Shown: positions 33,517 to 43,004 of the stretch, in pieces
Numbering within the stretch: position 1 is the stretch's first letter
How the letters are laid out: the number at the start of each line of letters is the position of its first letter
From: Chitinophagaceae bacterium
GTDB taxonomy: Bacteria > Bacteroidota > Bacteroidia > Chitinophagales > Chitinophagaceae
Assembly: GCA_004028765.1 (NCBI GenBank)
Contig: SAIX01000111.1
Location: 1 to 64,000, forward strand
Direction: 5' to 3'
DNA: 64,000 bases
Made by a program: the position numbers and the translations under genes
Notes under the pieces: generated by a model
What the model was told of the DNA's origin: nothing
Seen by the model: only the letters and a program-made list of their open reading frames with translations
The model's database searches: none

Positions 33517-34722
33517 ATGAAATGCAGGGTTTGTGAATCGGAAAACCTGGAACTGGTTATAGACCTAGGTGAACAACCCTGGTGTAACCATTTTCTTACC
33601 AAAGAAGAAGTTGGTAAAGAACCCTATTACCCGCTCCATGTTTTGTATTGCCACCATTGCCATACCTCCCAACTGGATTATACGGTTAAGAAAGAGATTA
33701 TGTTTGGGGATCATACCTATTTGTCGGGCGTAACCAAATCATTGTCTGATAACTTCAGAAAGATCGCCGAAGAAGTAACAGAAAGGTTCAATGCTGAAAA
33801 TAAAAAACACCGGGTACTGGATATCGGGTCGAATGACGGTACACAGCTAAAACATTACCAGCAATTGGGTTGGGAGGTTTTAGGCGTGGAGTCATCAATA
33901 ACCACAGCACGCATTGCAACGGAGTCCGGTGTTCCTACGATGAACGCTTTCTTTAATATGGAAACGATGCAGCGTATCGGAAAAAATTTTGATGTGATCA
34001 ATGCTGCGGGTGTTTTTTTTCACCTGGAAGAACTGCACTCTGTTACCCGTGGCATAAAATATGGGTTAGCAGAAGACGGGGTTTTTGTGGTCCAGTTTCT
34101 TTATATGAAAAGCATCATGGAAAATGATGCATTCGACCAGATTTATCATGAGCATCTTCTGTACTATACACTTGAAACGATACAGGTTTTACTTGGTAAA
34201 TATGATCTTGAAATGTTTGATGCGTATCTCTCACCCATGCACGGCGGGCAAATGGTAGCCTTTGTAGGGCATCCGGGTAAAAGGGAACGCAGCGACCGGT
34301 TAAAAAAACTGGAGGCTGCAGAAAAAGAATCGCGTTGTAATGACATCAGCGCCTATCGTGCTTTTGCAGAAAGGATACGGAAAATGAAAACAACGAACAT
34401 TGCTTTCCTTGAAAAAGCAAAGCAGGAGGGTAAAAAAGTATTTGGGATGGGTGCGCCTGTTAAAGGCAATACGATGCTGAATTATTTTAAAACAGGTACA
34501 GACCTGATCAGTTGCCTGCTTGAGAAAAATAAACTGCGCAAAGGATTGTATTCACCCGGCATGCATATCCCGATACTGATGGAAGATGAAGTGAATGACA
34601 TACCGGATATATATTACGTTCTTGCGTGGAATTTTAAGAAAGAGATACTCCTGAACAACCGACACCTTGTTGAAAAAGGTATTGAATTTTATTTTCCCGT
34701 TAACCCGAAAGAGTCTTTATGA
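33517..34722 (+). CDS. Sugar C-methyltransferase, SAM-dependent (TylC3 type)
   Basis: About 401 residues. The N-terminal zinc-binding module (CRVCESENL ... CHHCHTSQLDY) is followed by the class I methyltransferase domain with the SAM motif VLDIGSNDGTQLKHYQQLG and FDVINAAGVFFHLEELH. A C-terminal domain carries FGMGAPVKGNTMLNYF and a LLEKNKLRKGLYSPGMHIPI stretch. This three-part layout is that of NDP-4-keto-sugar C-3 methyltransferases, with the C-terminal part also found in Methyltransf_14 proteins. The product would be a methyl-branched sugar. The ATG at 33517 starts right at the zinc module; one at 33484, overlapping the preceding gene, would add 11 residues. The stop overlaps the next SDR by 4 nt. 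Confidence 0.85.
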   Translation: MKCRVCESENLELVIDLGEQPWCNHFLTKEEVGKEPYYPLHVLYCHHCHTSQLDYTVKKEIMFGDHTYLSGVTKSLSDNFRKIAEEVTERFNAENKKHRVLDIGSNDGTQLKHYQQLGWEVLGVESSITTARIATESGVPTMNAFFNMETMQRIGKNFDVINAAGVFFHLEELHSVTRGIKYGLAEDGVFVVQFLYMKSIMENDAFDQIYHEHLLYYTLETIQVLLGKYDLEMFDAYLSPMHGGQMVAFVGHPGKRERSDRLKKLEAAEKESRCNDISAYRAFAERIRKMKTTNIAFLEKAKQEGKKVFGMGAPVKGNTMLNYFKTGTDLISCLLEKNKLRKGLYSPGMHIPILMEDEVNDIPDIYYVLAWNFKKEILLNNRHLVEKGIEFYFPVNPKESL

Positions 34723-35636
34723 CGATATTTGTTACAGGCGGGAACGGATTCCTGGGAACCGCACTTTGTGCAGAACTCCGCCGACGAGGTGATACGGTAA
34801 TTGCTCCCGGTTCAAAAGACTGTGATCTTACAAAACAGGGTTCTCTTGAAAAATTTTCCGATCAGAAATTTGACAGGATATTTCATCTTGCTGCATGGAC
34901 ACAGGCCGGTGACTTCTGTCTATACCATCCGGGTGAACAATGGATCATTAACCAGCAGATCAATACAAGCCTCCTCCAATGGTGGCAACATGCACAACCG
35001 CAGGCCAAACTGGTATTTATGGGTACAAGTTGCGCCTATGCCCCCGGTGCAGATTTATCCGAAGAAAATTACATGGATGGAGAGCCTATCGAGAGCCTGT
35101 ATACTTATGCCATGACCAAGCGAATGCTTTTTCAGGGTGCCCGGGCAATACAGAAACAATACGGGCTTTCATGGCTTTGCTTTGTTCCTTCTACCTTATA
35201 TGGACCGGGCTATCATACCGATGGCAGGCAGATGCATTTTATTTTTGACCTTATGCGAAAGATCATCCGTGCAAAAGAGTTTGGTGAAACAGTTGTATTA
35301 TGGGGCGACGGCTATCAAAAAAGAGAAGTGATTCATGTACGCGATTTTATCGGTGCAATGCTGGCTATTTGTGATATTGCTGAGAACGATATATTCAATC
35401 TCGGGTCGGGTGAAGAATTCACAATCCGGCGCTTTGCTGAAACAATATGCGCAATTGTTGGGTACAACAGCAGTGCCATTCAGTTTGATACTGACAGGTA
35501 TGTTGGCGCCACCTCTAAATGTTTATCGGTAAAAAAAATAACAGGGTTACTCCCGGGTTATTCGTCAGGTCTCACACCATTGCATACAGGGCTAATGGAA
35601 ACGATTGAATGGTTTTATGAAAAAAAAGCATATTGA
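34719..35636 (+). CDS. NAD-dependent sugar epimerase/reductase (fucose-synthase-like SDR)
   Basis: A protein of 305 residues. The nucleotide site is GGNGFLGTALCAELRRRGD and the catalytic Tyr/Lys are in YTYAMTKRMLFQGA. FMGTSCAYAPG and the Cys there, PSTLYGPGYHTDGRQMHFIF and WGDGYQKREVIHVRDFIGAM resemble GDP-fucose synthase-like enzymes. Translationally coupled to the C-methyltransferase (4-nt overlap), it is the likely ketoreductase or epimerase that finishes the methyl-branched sugar. The nucleotide carrier and stereochemistry are unknown. Confidence 0.82.
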   Translation: MTIFVTGGNGFLGTALCAELRRRGDTVIAPGSKDCDLTKQGSLEKFSDQKFDRIFHLAAWTQAGDFCLYHPGEQWIINQQINTSLLQWWQHAQPQAKLVFMGTSCAYAPGADLSEENYMDGEPIESLYTYAMTKRMLFQGARAIQKQYGLSWLCFVPSTLYGPGYHTDGRQMHFIFDLMRKIIRAKEFGETVVLWGDGYQKREVIHVRDFIGAMLAICDIAENDIFNLGSGEEFTIRRFAETICAIVGYNSSAIQFDTDRYVGATSKCLSVKKITGLLPGYSSGLTPLHTGLMETIEWFYEKKAY

Positions 35637-35659
35637 ATTTAACAGCTTTGCGAAAAAAA

Positions 35660-36709
35660 ATGGAATCCCGGCCTGGTGAAAGCCCGACGATGATTCCTCC
35701 TGTTGTTGCGGGGAGCAAAATCGACTACCTGGATGGACTGCGCTGTATTTCTGTTTTAGTGGTTGTGGCTGGGCATTTAAATACATACTACTTTAAAAAT
35801 AAAACGGCAGACAGGCTGATCGGCGGCGGCGGGTTGGGAGTGATTTTCTTTTTTGTGATCAGTGGTTTTTTGATCACTACTTTGTTCCTGAAAGAGGAAG
35901 TTGCTACAGGTACGATTAATATCAGGAAATTTTATATCAGGCGTGCTTTAAGGATACTCCCGGTTGCATACCTGTTTATCCTTTGTATGCTGCTGCTGAA
36001 TTTTGTTTTCCATTTGCAAATCCCCGTTTCCTATTTTCTCACATCAGCATTTTTTGTGTCGAGTATGGCAAGGCTCAATTCGCCGGATGTACATGGAAAC
36101 AGCAGTTTAGTCGCCCATTACTGGTCTTTATCGGTTGAGGAGCAATACTATCTTTTTTTCCCGTGGCTGTTTCGCTATGGAAGAAAATACCTGCTCGGTT
36201 TACTTTTATCCGGTATTTTTATTATCACACTGTGCCGTAGCCTTACTGACCATACTTATTTTTTTTATCATTACGAAAGTATCCTTACAGGAGCAGTAGC
36301 TGCACTTGTTGTTTTTAAACGCAGGCTGAAGTATTATTCTGCTAAAAGGACTTCCCTATGGCTTATGTTGATCCTTGCAGCCATATTTTTTATAAATTAT
36401 CAGGGATGGAAATTTTCAGTTGTTATCATATCAATCCTGTTTGCTTTGCTGCTGCTCTTATTGATCAGTTCGGTAAACGCCCCGGTGGTTGCAGGTTTCC
36501 TGAAATCAAAAATAACCATCCGCATAGGAGTACTTTCGTACAGCATATATATATGGCAACAACTTTTTGCAACAAACAGCGGTATAAAGCAGGCGCTACC
36601 GGTTTTACAAAATATTCCGGTCGCTATGGTGATTTTAGCAACCGTATCATGGGTTTCATACCAGTTTTACGAAAAGAAATTCCTGCGCTTAAAATCGCGT
36701 TTTAGCTGA
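35660..36709 (+). CDS. Acyltransferase family 3 membrane protein (OafA-like O-acetyltransferase), first
   Basis: About 349 residues, polytopic. The Acyl_transf_3 signature DYLDGLRCISVLVVVAGHLN (with the key His) and the FFVISGFLITTLFLKEE, INIRKFYIRRALRILPVAYL and HYWSLSVEEQYYLFFPWLF motifs are all present; about ten membrane segments follow. Such proteins transfer acetyl or other acyl groups to sugars at the inner membrane. A TTG at 35633, overlapping the previous stop, is an alternative start; ATG at 35660 is chosen. A second member of the family lies at 40138. Likely O-acylation of the glycan repeat. Confidence 0.88.
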   Translation: MESRPGESPTMIPPVVAGSKIDYLDGLRCISVLVVVAGHLNTYYFKNKTADRLIGGGGLGVIFFFVISGFLITTLFLKEEVATGTINIRKFYIRRALRILPVAYLFILCMLLLNFVFHLQIPVSYFLTSAFFVSSMARLNSPDVHGNSSLVAHYWSLSVEEQYYLFFPWLFRYGRKYLLGLLLSGIFIITLCRSLTDHTYFFYHYESILTGAVAALVVFKRRLKYYSAKRTSLWLMLILAAIFFINYQGWKFSVVIISILFALLLLLLISSVNAPVVAGFLKSKITIRIGVLSYSIYIWQQLFATNSGIKQALPVLQNIPVAMVILATVSWVSYQFYEKKFLRLKSRFS

Positions 36710-36737
36710 TCATCGATTAATAACCACCTAATTCCTG

Positions 36738-37889
36738 ATGTTATCATTCCTGAAAGGAATCTATCAAACTTTTTTTGTTAGGGCGCCGCTTTGGTATTGC
36801 AGGCTGGTAGTTGCGAAAAAAAATCAGTTAACCCTTGTACAAAAAAGATTATCGGGAAAGAAATATAGGTACAATCCCAATTCAGGTACAAAAATATTCC
36901 TTGTGTATTCTGTCATTAATTGGGAGAAAAATTTTACTGAGCAGTGGAATAAAAGAGGAGAATGCAAATTGTTTACCTGGCCCGATCTGAAATCTTATTT
37001 TCCTGATAGAAAGAGCTGGAGGGTTTATCACAACAGGCTTAATAATGACCTGGTTAGTTCGTTTGATGAATTTTATGACCCTGTATCGAATTTTATTATT
37101 TTTTTTTATACGGCAGACCTGTTTATCAGCGATAAAACGTTGTCATATATCAACAGTCACCGGAATACTTTACTAATCAGTTTTTGCTGGGATGACCTGC
37201 TTTATTTTAAAGATAAAGTAAAAGGCCAGCCGCTCGGGATCAGCCGGTTATCGCAATACACAGATATCAACCTTACGATGTCTCCGGAAACGATTGTAAG
37301 GTATAACCGCAGGGATAGCCCTTGTTTTTTCTGGGAAAGTATGCCGCTTATTAATGCAGTGATACCGGAATTACCCGTTCCTAAGTATGATGAATTTTAT
37401 GTGTTATTTATCGGCTCAAAATATGGATGGAGAAGGCATTTCATCGAAAGGCTGCAAAAAAAAGGGGTTCCGGTTCGCTGTTATGGATCGGGTTGGGCAA
37501 ACGGACACCTGACAGATGAAGCGATGAAAGAAGCAATTCAAAAAGCACCAGTTACGCTTGGTTTTGCCAATGCAGGCTACACTAAAACAGTGACAACCAT
37601 AAAAGGGAGGGATTTTGAAGTGCCTCTTTTCGGGGGATTGTACTTGACACAATATTCGCCGGGCATTGCCAAGTATTATAGCATTGGGCAAGAAGTGCTC
37701 ACCTATAGCAATTTTACAGACTGTCTTCAAATGATCAATGCCGTAAAAAACAACAGGGATTGGGCTTTTGCAGTGCGAAAAAAAGGATTCGAACGTGCAC
37801 ACCGCTTTGCAACATGGGATTCACGGTTTCTTTTTTTAGATAACTTACTAAATACTGCCCGGGCTAATTCACATCAGGATGATGAATAA
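36738..37889 (+). CDS. Glycosyltransferase, CgeB-like (GT1_2 C-terminal domain)
   Basis: A protein of 383 residues. The C-terminal part has the hallmarks of the glycosyl transferases group 1_2 domain: VLFIGSKYGWRRHFIERLQ, VTTIKGRDFEVPLFGGLYLT, then LTYSNFTDCLQMINAVKNNR and a terminal FERAHRFATWDSRFLFL. The N-terminal half (to about residue 215) forms the acceptor-side domain (FCWDDLLYFKDKVKG, NLTMSPETIVRYNRRD). Probably cytosolic or membrane-peripheral. It overlaps the following GT-D-like gene by 11 nt. Donor sugar unknown. Confidence 0.78.
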   Translation: MLSFLKGIYQTFFVRAPLWYCRLVVAKKNQLTLVQKRLSGKKYRYNPNSGTKIFLVYSVINWEKNFTEQWNKRGECKLFTWPDLKSYFPDRKSWRVYHNRLNNDLVSSFDEFYDPVSNFIIFFYTADLFISDKTLSYINSHRNTLLISFCWDDLLYFKDKVKGQPLGISRLSQYTDINLTMSPETIVRYNRRDSPCFFWESMPLINAVIPELPVPKYDEFYVLFIGSKYGWRRHFIERLQKKGVPVRCYGSGWANGHLTDEAMKEAIQKAPVTLGFANAGYTKTVTTIKGRDFEVPLFGGLYLTQYSPGIAKYYSIGQEVLTYSNFTDCLQMINAVKNNRDWAFAVRKKGFERAHRFATWDSRFLFLDNLLNTARANSHQDDE

Positions 37890-38853
37890 CGATAAACTTT
37901 TTGAAAACCCTCAAAAACTAAGCTTACCCGGTTTTCAAAAACAGGAAAAATATGTTGATAGGATGGTGGTTTACCCACCCGAAGGTTTAACCGTGGAAGA
38001 GTGGTATGCCGATTTCAGGAAACGTTTCTTTGATGCGCTGGAAAACAACAGGAAATTCCCGGTTTTTCGTTCGAGCCATGGCGAGTTCGGGTTTATTACC
38101 GGTGTGGTGGGCGCCCCTCCGGGATGGAAACCGAAGATCCGGTATATATTCAGCAGGGTATACAGAATATTGATGTTTCAATCTCTTTTTTACAGCAGCG
38201 GTGTGCCCGGGCATGGGTATGAAACGTATAAGCAATGGAGGCTGCCCGCGCTCAGGCGGAAATTCGCAAAGCAGATGAAGTGGATTGCTGAAAACGGCGT
38301 TCACTGCATATATTTTTCCGACAGGGGCGCATATAGGATAAAGACCCAAAAAAAATACCTGAAATGGCTGAATAAAAACGGGATATTTCTGAACCGGGCA
38401 AATTATGCCCATATGTATTTCGTTTATGCGCTATTGAATGGATACGACAGGTATACCATATTCAAAGGGCGAAGGCTGCTGGTGGTATCTTCCGATCAGC
38501 CGGCAAGAACAAGACCCCTGATAGAAAACCTGAAAAAAATGGGTGTGCTGTCAGTGGATTTTATAAGTATTTCGCCTGGACGTTCAATGGAAGATTATAT
38601 CGAGCCGGTTACAAAGGAATTCGACCTGTGCATTGTTGGTGCAGGTGTGGGGGCAGCAAATGTTATTTATCAACTGCGCGATTTGAACTGCCCTATTATT
38701 GATGCAGGTTTTATCATTGACAGGATCGCCTACCCGGATAAGATCAAAAGCAGGATTTATACGATAGGGGATGATATATGGGATACGGTATTCCCGGACA
38801 ATACACCCGAATGGGCAAAAGCCTTCAGCGATAAACTGGCTTTCAAAAATTAG
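37879..38853 (+). CDS. Putative GT-D fold glycosyltransferase
   Basis: A protein of 324 residues, not a classical GT-A or GT-B enzyme. The N-terminal RSSHGEFGFITG (about residues 64-75) resembles the R-x-G-DGE metal/donor motif of the GT-D superfamily. The C-terminal DLCIVGAGVGAANVIYQLRD followed by CPIIDAGFIIDRI resembles the conserved end of that group (GT-D family, DUF1792-like). The aspartate of the usual DGE motif is His67 here, if the alignment is right. No signal peptide or membrane segment. It overlaps the CgeB-like gene by 11 nt and is followed 4 nt later by a GT4 gene. The assignment is by visual similarity and moderate. Confidence 0.6.
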   Translation: MMNNDKLFENPQKLSLPGFQKQEKYVDRMVVYPPEGLTVEEWYADFRKRFFDALENNRKFPVFRSSHGEFGFITGVVGAPPGWKPKIRYIFSRVYRILMFQSLFYSSGVPGHGYETYKQWRLPALRRKFAKQMKWIAENGVHCIYFSDRGAYRIKTQKKYLKWLNKNGIFLNRANYAHMYFVYALLNGYDRYTIFKGRRLLVVSSDQPARTRPLIENLKKMGVLSVDFISISPGRSMEDYIEPVTKEFDLCIVGAGVGAANVIYQLRDLNCPIIDAGFIIDRIAYPDKIKSRIYTIGDDIWDTVFPDNTPEWAKAFSDKLAFKN

Positions 38854-38857
38854 CAGG

Positions 38858-40141
38858 ATGCTCAATCCAAAATCAATCCTTATTTATTCCTATTATTCAA
38901 ATATGCCCGGCGTATGCCAGGCTGAATGGGTGGATGACAGGATGTTTGCCTTTATCAAAGCCGGGTATGATGCATCACTGATCAGCGCTACATCCTGTAA
39001 AAAACATACACAAAAAAAAATTGAGCATATCCGGGTCCCCGCACTTAGCCCCTACGGTGCACAACTTGAATATGGGATGATTAAACGATACCATATCCGA
39101 TTGCCGGCAATTACACGCTGGTACATCCGGATAATGGCCTCTTTGGCCCCTTTTTTTGAAAAAATAAAACTGAAATCCGGCGAGGGCCGCTGGACATGGG
39201 TCATCGCCGCATTGGTAGCATCATTCAAACTCCGGTCTATACGCAATAAAGAATTCATTTTTTCTACCGGAGGCCCTCCTAGCGCCCACCTTGCTGGGAT
39301 CCTTATTGCAAAAATTTTCAGAAAAAAAATCATTTGTGAGTTCCAGGACCCATTAAGCGGAAAAGATATTGGCCGTAACCGCCTTTCGCAGGCAGGGCTT
39401 CGTTTTTTTGAAAAAATAATCATTAAGCATGCCGATTGCACACTGTATTGTACGAAGAATGCGATGCTGTATGCAAGAGGACAGTACCGGCGCCACGCTC
39501 ATAAAATCCATTTTGTTTACCCCGGTTCGCATAAAATAACAAACGATGCAACAACCATCGCTGATTACACAGGCAAAAAAATCCGTATTACCTACCTGGG
39601 CTCACTATACCAGACTAGAAATATGGATTCAATGATGAAGGCAATCGGGGAAATGATAATTGAAGACAAATCTGTCCTTGAAAAAATTGAAGTGCATATC
39701 TATGGGAATATGAACCCCGATATAAAAGAACGTATCGAATCTTTCCCCTTCCCTGTGCTTCATATCCAGGGTTTTGTTGACAGGGAAACCGCGATCCGGA
39801 AAGCAATGGAAGCGGATATACTCCTTCTGATACAAAATACCGATGACAGAAGTATTACCACCATTCCTTTTAAAACCTATGATTACCTGCATACAGGGAA
39901 ACTGGTTTTAGGATTGGTTTATAAGAATGAAGAACTTGGACAAATGCTGCTCAAATACGGCCATATTGTATGCCAGGCTGATGATGTTCCGGCTATAAAA
40001 AAAAACCTGCTGCAACTGCTTTCAGACCCGGCCCGGCATTTTATGGGCACGAAACCCAGCGACCTTACACCTGATCTTGCTGTTTCTGAAATGCTGAACC
40101 TTTTAGATAAGCTCCCTTTCCTGCCAGATCAAGTAGTATGA
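38858..40141 (+). CDS. Glycosyltransferase family 4
   Basis: About 427 residues, GT-B fold. The N-terminal acceptor domain has FSTGGPPSAHLAGILIAKIF and IICEFQDPLSGKD. The C-terminal donor domain has RITYLGSLYQTRNMDSMMKA, ADILLLIQNTD and IPFKTYDYLHTGKLVLGLVY, the GT4 donor site region. A frame open from 38771 overlaps the preceding gene heavily; the ATG at 38858, 4 nt after the previous stop, gives a normal GT4 N-terminus (ILIYSYYSNMPGVCQAEWVD). The stop overlaps the following acyltransferase by 4 nt. Adds a sugar to the lipid-linked repeat unit; identity unknown. Confidence 0.82.
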   Translation: MLNPKSILIYSYYSNMPGVCQAEWVDDRMFAFIKAGYDASLISATSCKKHTQKKIEHIRVPALSPYGAQLEYGMIKRYHIRLPAITRWYIRIMASLAPFFEKIKLKSGEGRWTWVIAALVASFKLRSIRNKEFIFSTGGPPSAHLAGILIAKIFRKKIICEFQDPLSGKDIGRNRLSQAGLRFFEKIIIKHADCTLYCTKNAMLYARGQYRRHAHKIHFVYPGSHKITNDATTIADYTGKKIRITYLGSLYQTRNMDSMMKAIGEMIIEDKSVLEKIEVHIYGNMNPDIKERIESFPFPVLHIQGFVDRETAIRKAMEADILLLIQNTDDRSITTIPFKTYDYLHTGKLVLGLVYKNEELGQMLLKYGHIVCQADDVPAIKKNLLQLLSDPARHFMGTKPSDLTPDLAVSEMLNLLDKLPFLPDQVV

Positions 40142-41259
40142 AAACAGATGCAAAATACCTGGCAGGGCTAGATGTACTTCGTTGCCTCCTGGCGCTGAGT
40201 ATCCTGCTGTTTCATTATTATCATTTCTCCACCCCTTTTATGGGAAAGGGGTACGCTGATAAACAAAGCCTGCCTTTTTCAAATGTATTTATGCTTTTGT
40301 ATGAATACGGGGGATTTGCGGTTGAGATATTCTGGATGATCTCCGGGATGATTTTTTATCACTTTTACCAGCAAACGATCAGTGAAGGGAAAATGAAATT
40401 GCAACAGTTTATTTTTTTGCGGTTTTCAAGGTTATACCCTGTTCATTTTGTTACATTACTGAGTGTGGCTTTTTTACAAACACTATACCAAAGCAGGTTT
40501 CACGAAACATTCATCTACGATAACAATGACCTGCTTCATTTTATATTGAATCTGTTTATGGTGAATTTCTGGAACCCGAAATTCGGGCTATCCTTTAATG
40601 GACCTTTCTGGAGTGTTTCAACTGAAATATTTATTTATATTGTTTTTTATATTTTTTCGAAAACAGGGATGTTAAATAACTTACGGAACCTGTTTTTACT
40701 CGCACTTATATTTTTTATTTTCTATAGCCTTGGTATACTCAGCCCTTTTTATGAATGTTTTTTATACTTTTTCACAGGCTGTTTGCTGATATGTTTGCTG
40801 GGTCGTATTCGTTATTTCCACATCGGGGTTATTCTGTCAGGTACGATTCTCCTCTTATTACTGAAATACAAAACACCCGTTTTGCCTGGCAATGCATATA
40901 TTATCAGAAGTTTTGACTGTTTTATAAAGATCCAGCTGGCAGTCATCATTGCTTTGTTTTTCAGCAAAGGATTTGCTTCTGTAACGGGCACCGTTAAATC
41001 CATTCTCCGCGAAATGGGCAATATGACGTATGCTGTGTACATGATCCATATTTCCGTTGAAATGATACTGGTAATACTCTTTTTTGAAAAAGGCCGATTG
41101 TTCTTTAACAGCCCTGTATTCTTTTTCTCTTATATCACAGGCCTTTCCGTTATGGGTATACTTTGCTACCGTTTATTTGAAATGCCGGTGCAAAATTACT
41201 TAAGACAAAACTGGGAGAGATTGATGATAAAAGATAAAACCAGGCACGCTGATGAATAA
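40138..41259 (+). CDS. Acyltransferase family 3 membrane protein, second
   Basis: A protein of 373 residues with many hydrophobic segments. It begins with the family motif YLAGLDVLRCLLALSILLFH (His of the active site) and continues with FAVEIFWMISGMIFYHFY, FIFLRFSRLYPVHFVTLL and NGPFWSVSTEIFIYIVFY. The motifs match the AT3 family, but it is only distantly similar to the first copy at 35660, so it likely acts on another sugar or position. Coupled by 4-nt overlap to the upstream GT4 gene and by 8-nt overlap to the downstream GT2 gene. Predicted O-acetylation of the polysaccharide. Confidence 0.87.
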   Translation: MKTDAKYLAGLDVLRCLLALSILLFHYYHFSTPFMGKGYADKQSLPFSNVFMLLYEYGGFAVEIFWMISGMIFYHFYQQTISEGKMKLQQFIFLRFSRLYPVHFVTLLSVAFLQTLYQSRFHETFIYDNNDLLHFILNLFMVNFWNPKFGLSFNGPFWSVSTEIFIYIVFYIFSKTGMLNNLRNLFLLALIFFIFYSLGILSPFYECFLYFFTGCLLICLLGRIRYFHIGVILSGTILLLLLKYKTPVLPGNAYIIRSFDCFIKIQLAVIIALFFSKGFASVTGTVKSILREMGNMTYAVYMIHISVEMILVILFFEKGRLFFNSPVFFFSYITGLSVMGILCYRLFEMPVQNYLRQNWERLMIKDKTRHADE

Positions 41260-42136
41260 GATCGGGTTGGTGATTACGAATTACAATGGGTTACGCTACC
41301 TGTCGGCATATTTGCCTGATATGGCAAACGCCTGCAAGGAACAGGGTATAACTTTGGTTGTTACAGATAATGGATCAACCGATGGTTCTGTAGAATATCT
41401 TAAAAACGGTGGATACCGGTATACAGTGAACCCCATTCTGGGAAAAGGGTATGCAAGCAACCTGAATAACGGGATAAGGTATATCAATTCCATCGGCGAA
41501 TTTGATTATCTCGTATTATCTAACAACGATATTTCTTTTAACACTGCGCTGTTTCACTGTTTTCATCGCGTATGTGATCTGTTAAAGAAAAAATACCCCA
41601 GGCATGGCTTGATCGGGTTTGATGAAGTGTTAAAAGACAGGATAGATCATTTTAAAAATTTTGAATTCAATAAATACGACCCGGAACTAATTGCTGCAGC
41701 TACTGATATGATCGGTTTCTTTTTCTTTGCCATACCGGTTAATGTGATTAAAGATGTTGGTTATTTTGACGAGGAATATTTTATTTACGGAGAAGACAAT
41801 GACTATTTTACAAGAGTAACCAGGGCGGGCTATACATGTGTACAAACCCACCTGCCTGTGATGCATTACGCAGAAGGCTCCTCAACGAATTCAAAACAAA
41901 CATCCTGGTATGTTTACAGGAATGCATTTCTATTTGCACAAAAAAACTTGGGGTTTATTCAATGCCTCAAAATGCTGGCTTCATTTATCAACCAGATTTA
42001 TAACCCTTTTCATAAACCGGTAAATCCCAGCCAGGGAAGGGTGAAACGAAACGGGTTTTGGTATAATAATTACCTATTATTGAAAAGTCTTGCATGGAAT
42101 ACACGGTATTTCATCAAAAAGAAATTAAAGGCCTGA
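41252..42136 (+). CDS. Glycosyltransferase family 2
   Basis: A protein of 294 residues with a GT-A fold. The nucleotide-binding start GLVITNYNGLRYLSAYLPDM and VVTDNGSTDGSVEYL are typical of family 2. The DXD-like region is LSNNDISFN and the later DEEYFIYGEDNDYFTRV carries the ED acidic pair. It resembles rhamnosyltransferase-like GT2 proteins. The overlap of 8 nt with the acyltransferase gene suggests cotranscription; a 94-nt gap without obvious signals separates it from rfbF. Acceptor and donor are not evident. Confidence 0.87.
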   Translation: MNKIGLVITNYNGLRYLSAYLPDMANACKEQGITLVVTDNGSTDGSVEYLKNGGYRYTVNPILGKGYASNLNNGIRYINSIGEFDYLVLSNNDISFNTALFHCFHRVCDLLKKKYPRHGLIGFDEVLKDRIDHFKNFEFNKYDPELIAAATDMIGFFFFAIPVNVIKDVGYFDEEYFIYGEDNDYFTRVTRAGYTCVQTHLPVMHYAEGSSTNSKQTSWYVYRNAFLFAQKNLGFIQCLKMLASFINQIYNPFHKPVNPSQGRVKRNGFWYNNYLLLKSLAWNTRYFIKKKLKA

Positions 42137-42230
42137 ACGGGATTTTATATACTGCTTCTAAAAGCAATTCATTGGTTATCCCTATATCCATAAATACAAA
42201 CGGGTCTGCTGATAACGAAAAAATAAAAAC

Positions 42231-43004
42231 ATGAAAGTTGTGATACTTGCGGGTGGGCTCGGGACCCGCCTGAGTGAAGAAACACTGGTAAAGCCAAAGC
42301 CAATGGTAGAGATAGGTGGTATGCCGATGATATGGCATATCATGAAAATATATTCCCATTATGGGTATAACGATTTCATTATATGCCTTGGTTACAAAGG
42401 GTATCTGATAAAAGAATTTTTTGCAAATTATACACTGCACCAGTCTGACGTAACAATTAATCTTGCTCAGAACTCTTTAAAAGTAAATAACAGCCATACC
42501 GAACCCTGGAATATCACACTTGTTGATACAGGGGTGAATACCATGACCGGGGGGCGCATCAAAAGAGTTGCACAACATATAGGGGGCGAAACTTTTATGC
42601 TTACTTACGGGGATGGTGTCGGGGATGTACGTATTGACCAATTGGTGGAACATCACATAACAGCCCGGAAATTATGTACGGTCACAGCTGTACAACCTTC
42701 AGGAAGGTTTGGCGCGCTGGATCTCACTGAATCCGGAGAAGTGGCTTCATTTCTCGAAAAACCCAAGGGCGATGGTGCATGGATCAATGGCGGTTTTTTT
42801 GTTTGTGAGCCAGAAGTTACTTCCTTTATCAAAGAGGATGCAACCATCTGGGAGAGGGAGCCAATGGAAGCAATCGCCTCCTTGCACCAAATGACCGCTT
42901 TTAAACACAACCGTTATTGGAAACCAATGGACACGTTGCGCGATAAATTTGAACTGGAGCAGGAATGGAACACACAAAAAGCCGCATGGAAAGTATGGGA
43001 CTAG
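42231..43004 (+). CDS. rfbF: Glucose-1-phosphate cytidylyltransferase
   Basis: Cytosolic nucleotidyltransferase of 257 residues making CDP-glucose from CTP and glucose 1-phosphate. The N-terminal signature VILAGGLGTRLSEETLVKPK and PMVEIGGMPMIWHIMKIYSH are characteristic of this enzyme rather than the dTDP or UDP homologues. FMLTYGDGVGDV holds the metal-binding Asp and RYWKPMDTLRDKFELEQEW the C-terminus. It starts the CDP-deoxysugar module: rfbG overlaps it by about 10 nt, then come an epimerase, a reductase and rfbH. Confidence 0.95.
   Translation: MKVVILAGGLGTRLSEETLVKPKPMVEIGGMPMIWHIMKIYSHYGYNDFIICLGYKGYLIKEFFANYTLHQSDVTINLAQNSLKVNNSHTEPWNITLVDTGVNTMTGGRIKRVAQHIGGETFMLTYGDGVGDVRIDQLVEHHITARKLCTVTAVQPSGRFGALDLTESGEVASFLEKPKGDGAWINGGFFVCEPEVTSFIKEDATIWEREPMEAIASLHQMTAFKHNRYWKPMDTLRDKFELEQEWNTQKAAWKVWD

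Noticed and set aside
38771-38857. Upstream extension of the GT4 gene
   Set aside because: It would overlap the GT-D-like gene by 83 nt and add residues with no family counterpart; ATG at 38858 fits better.
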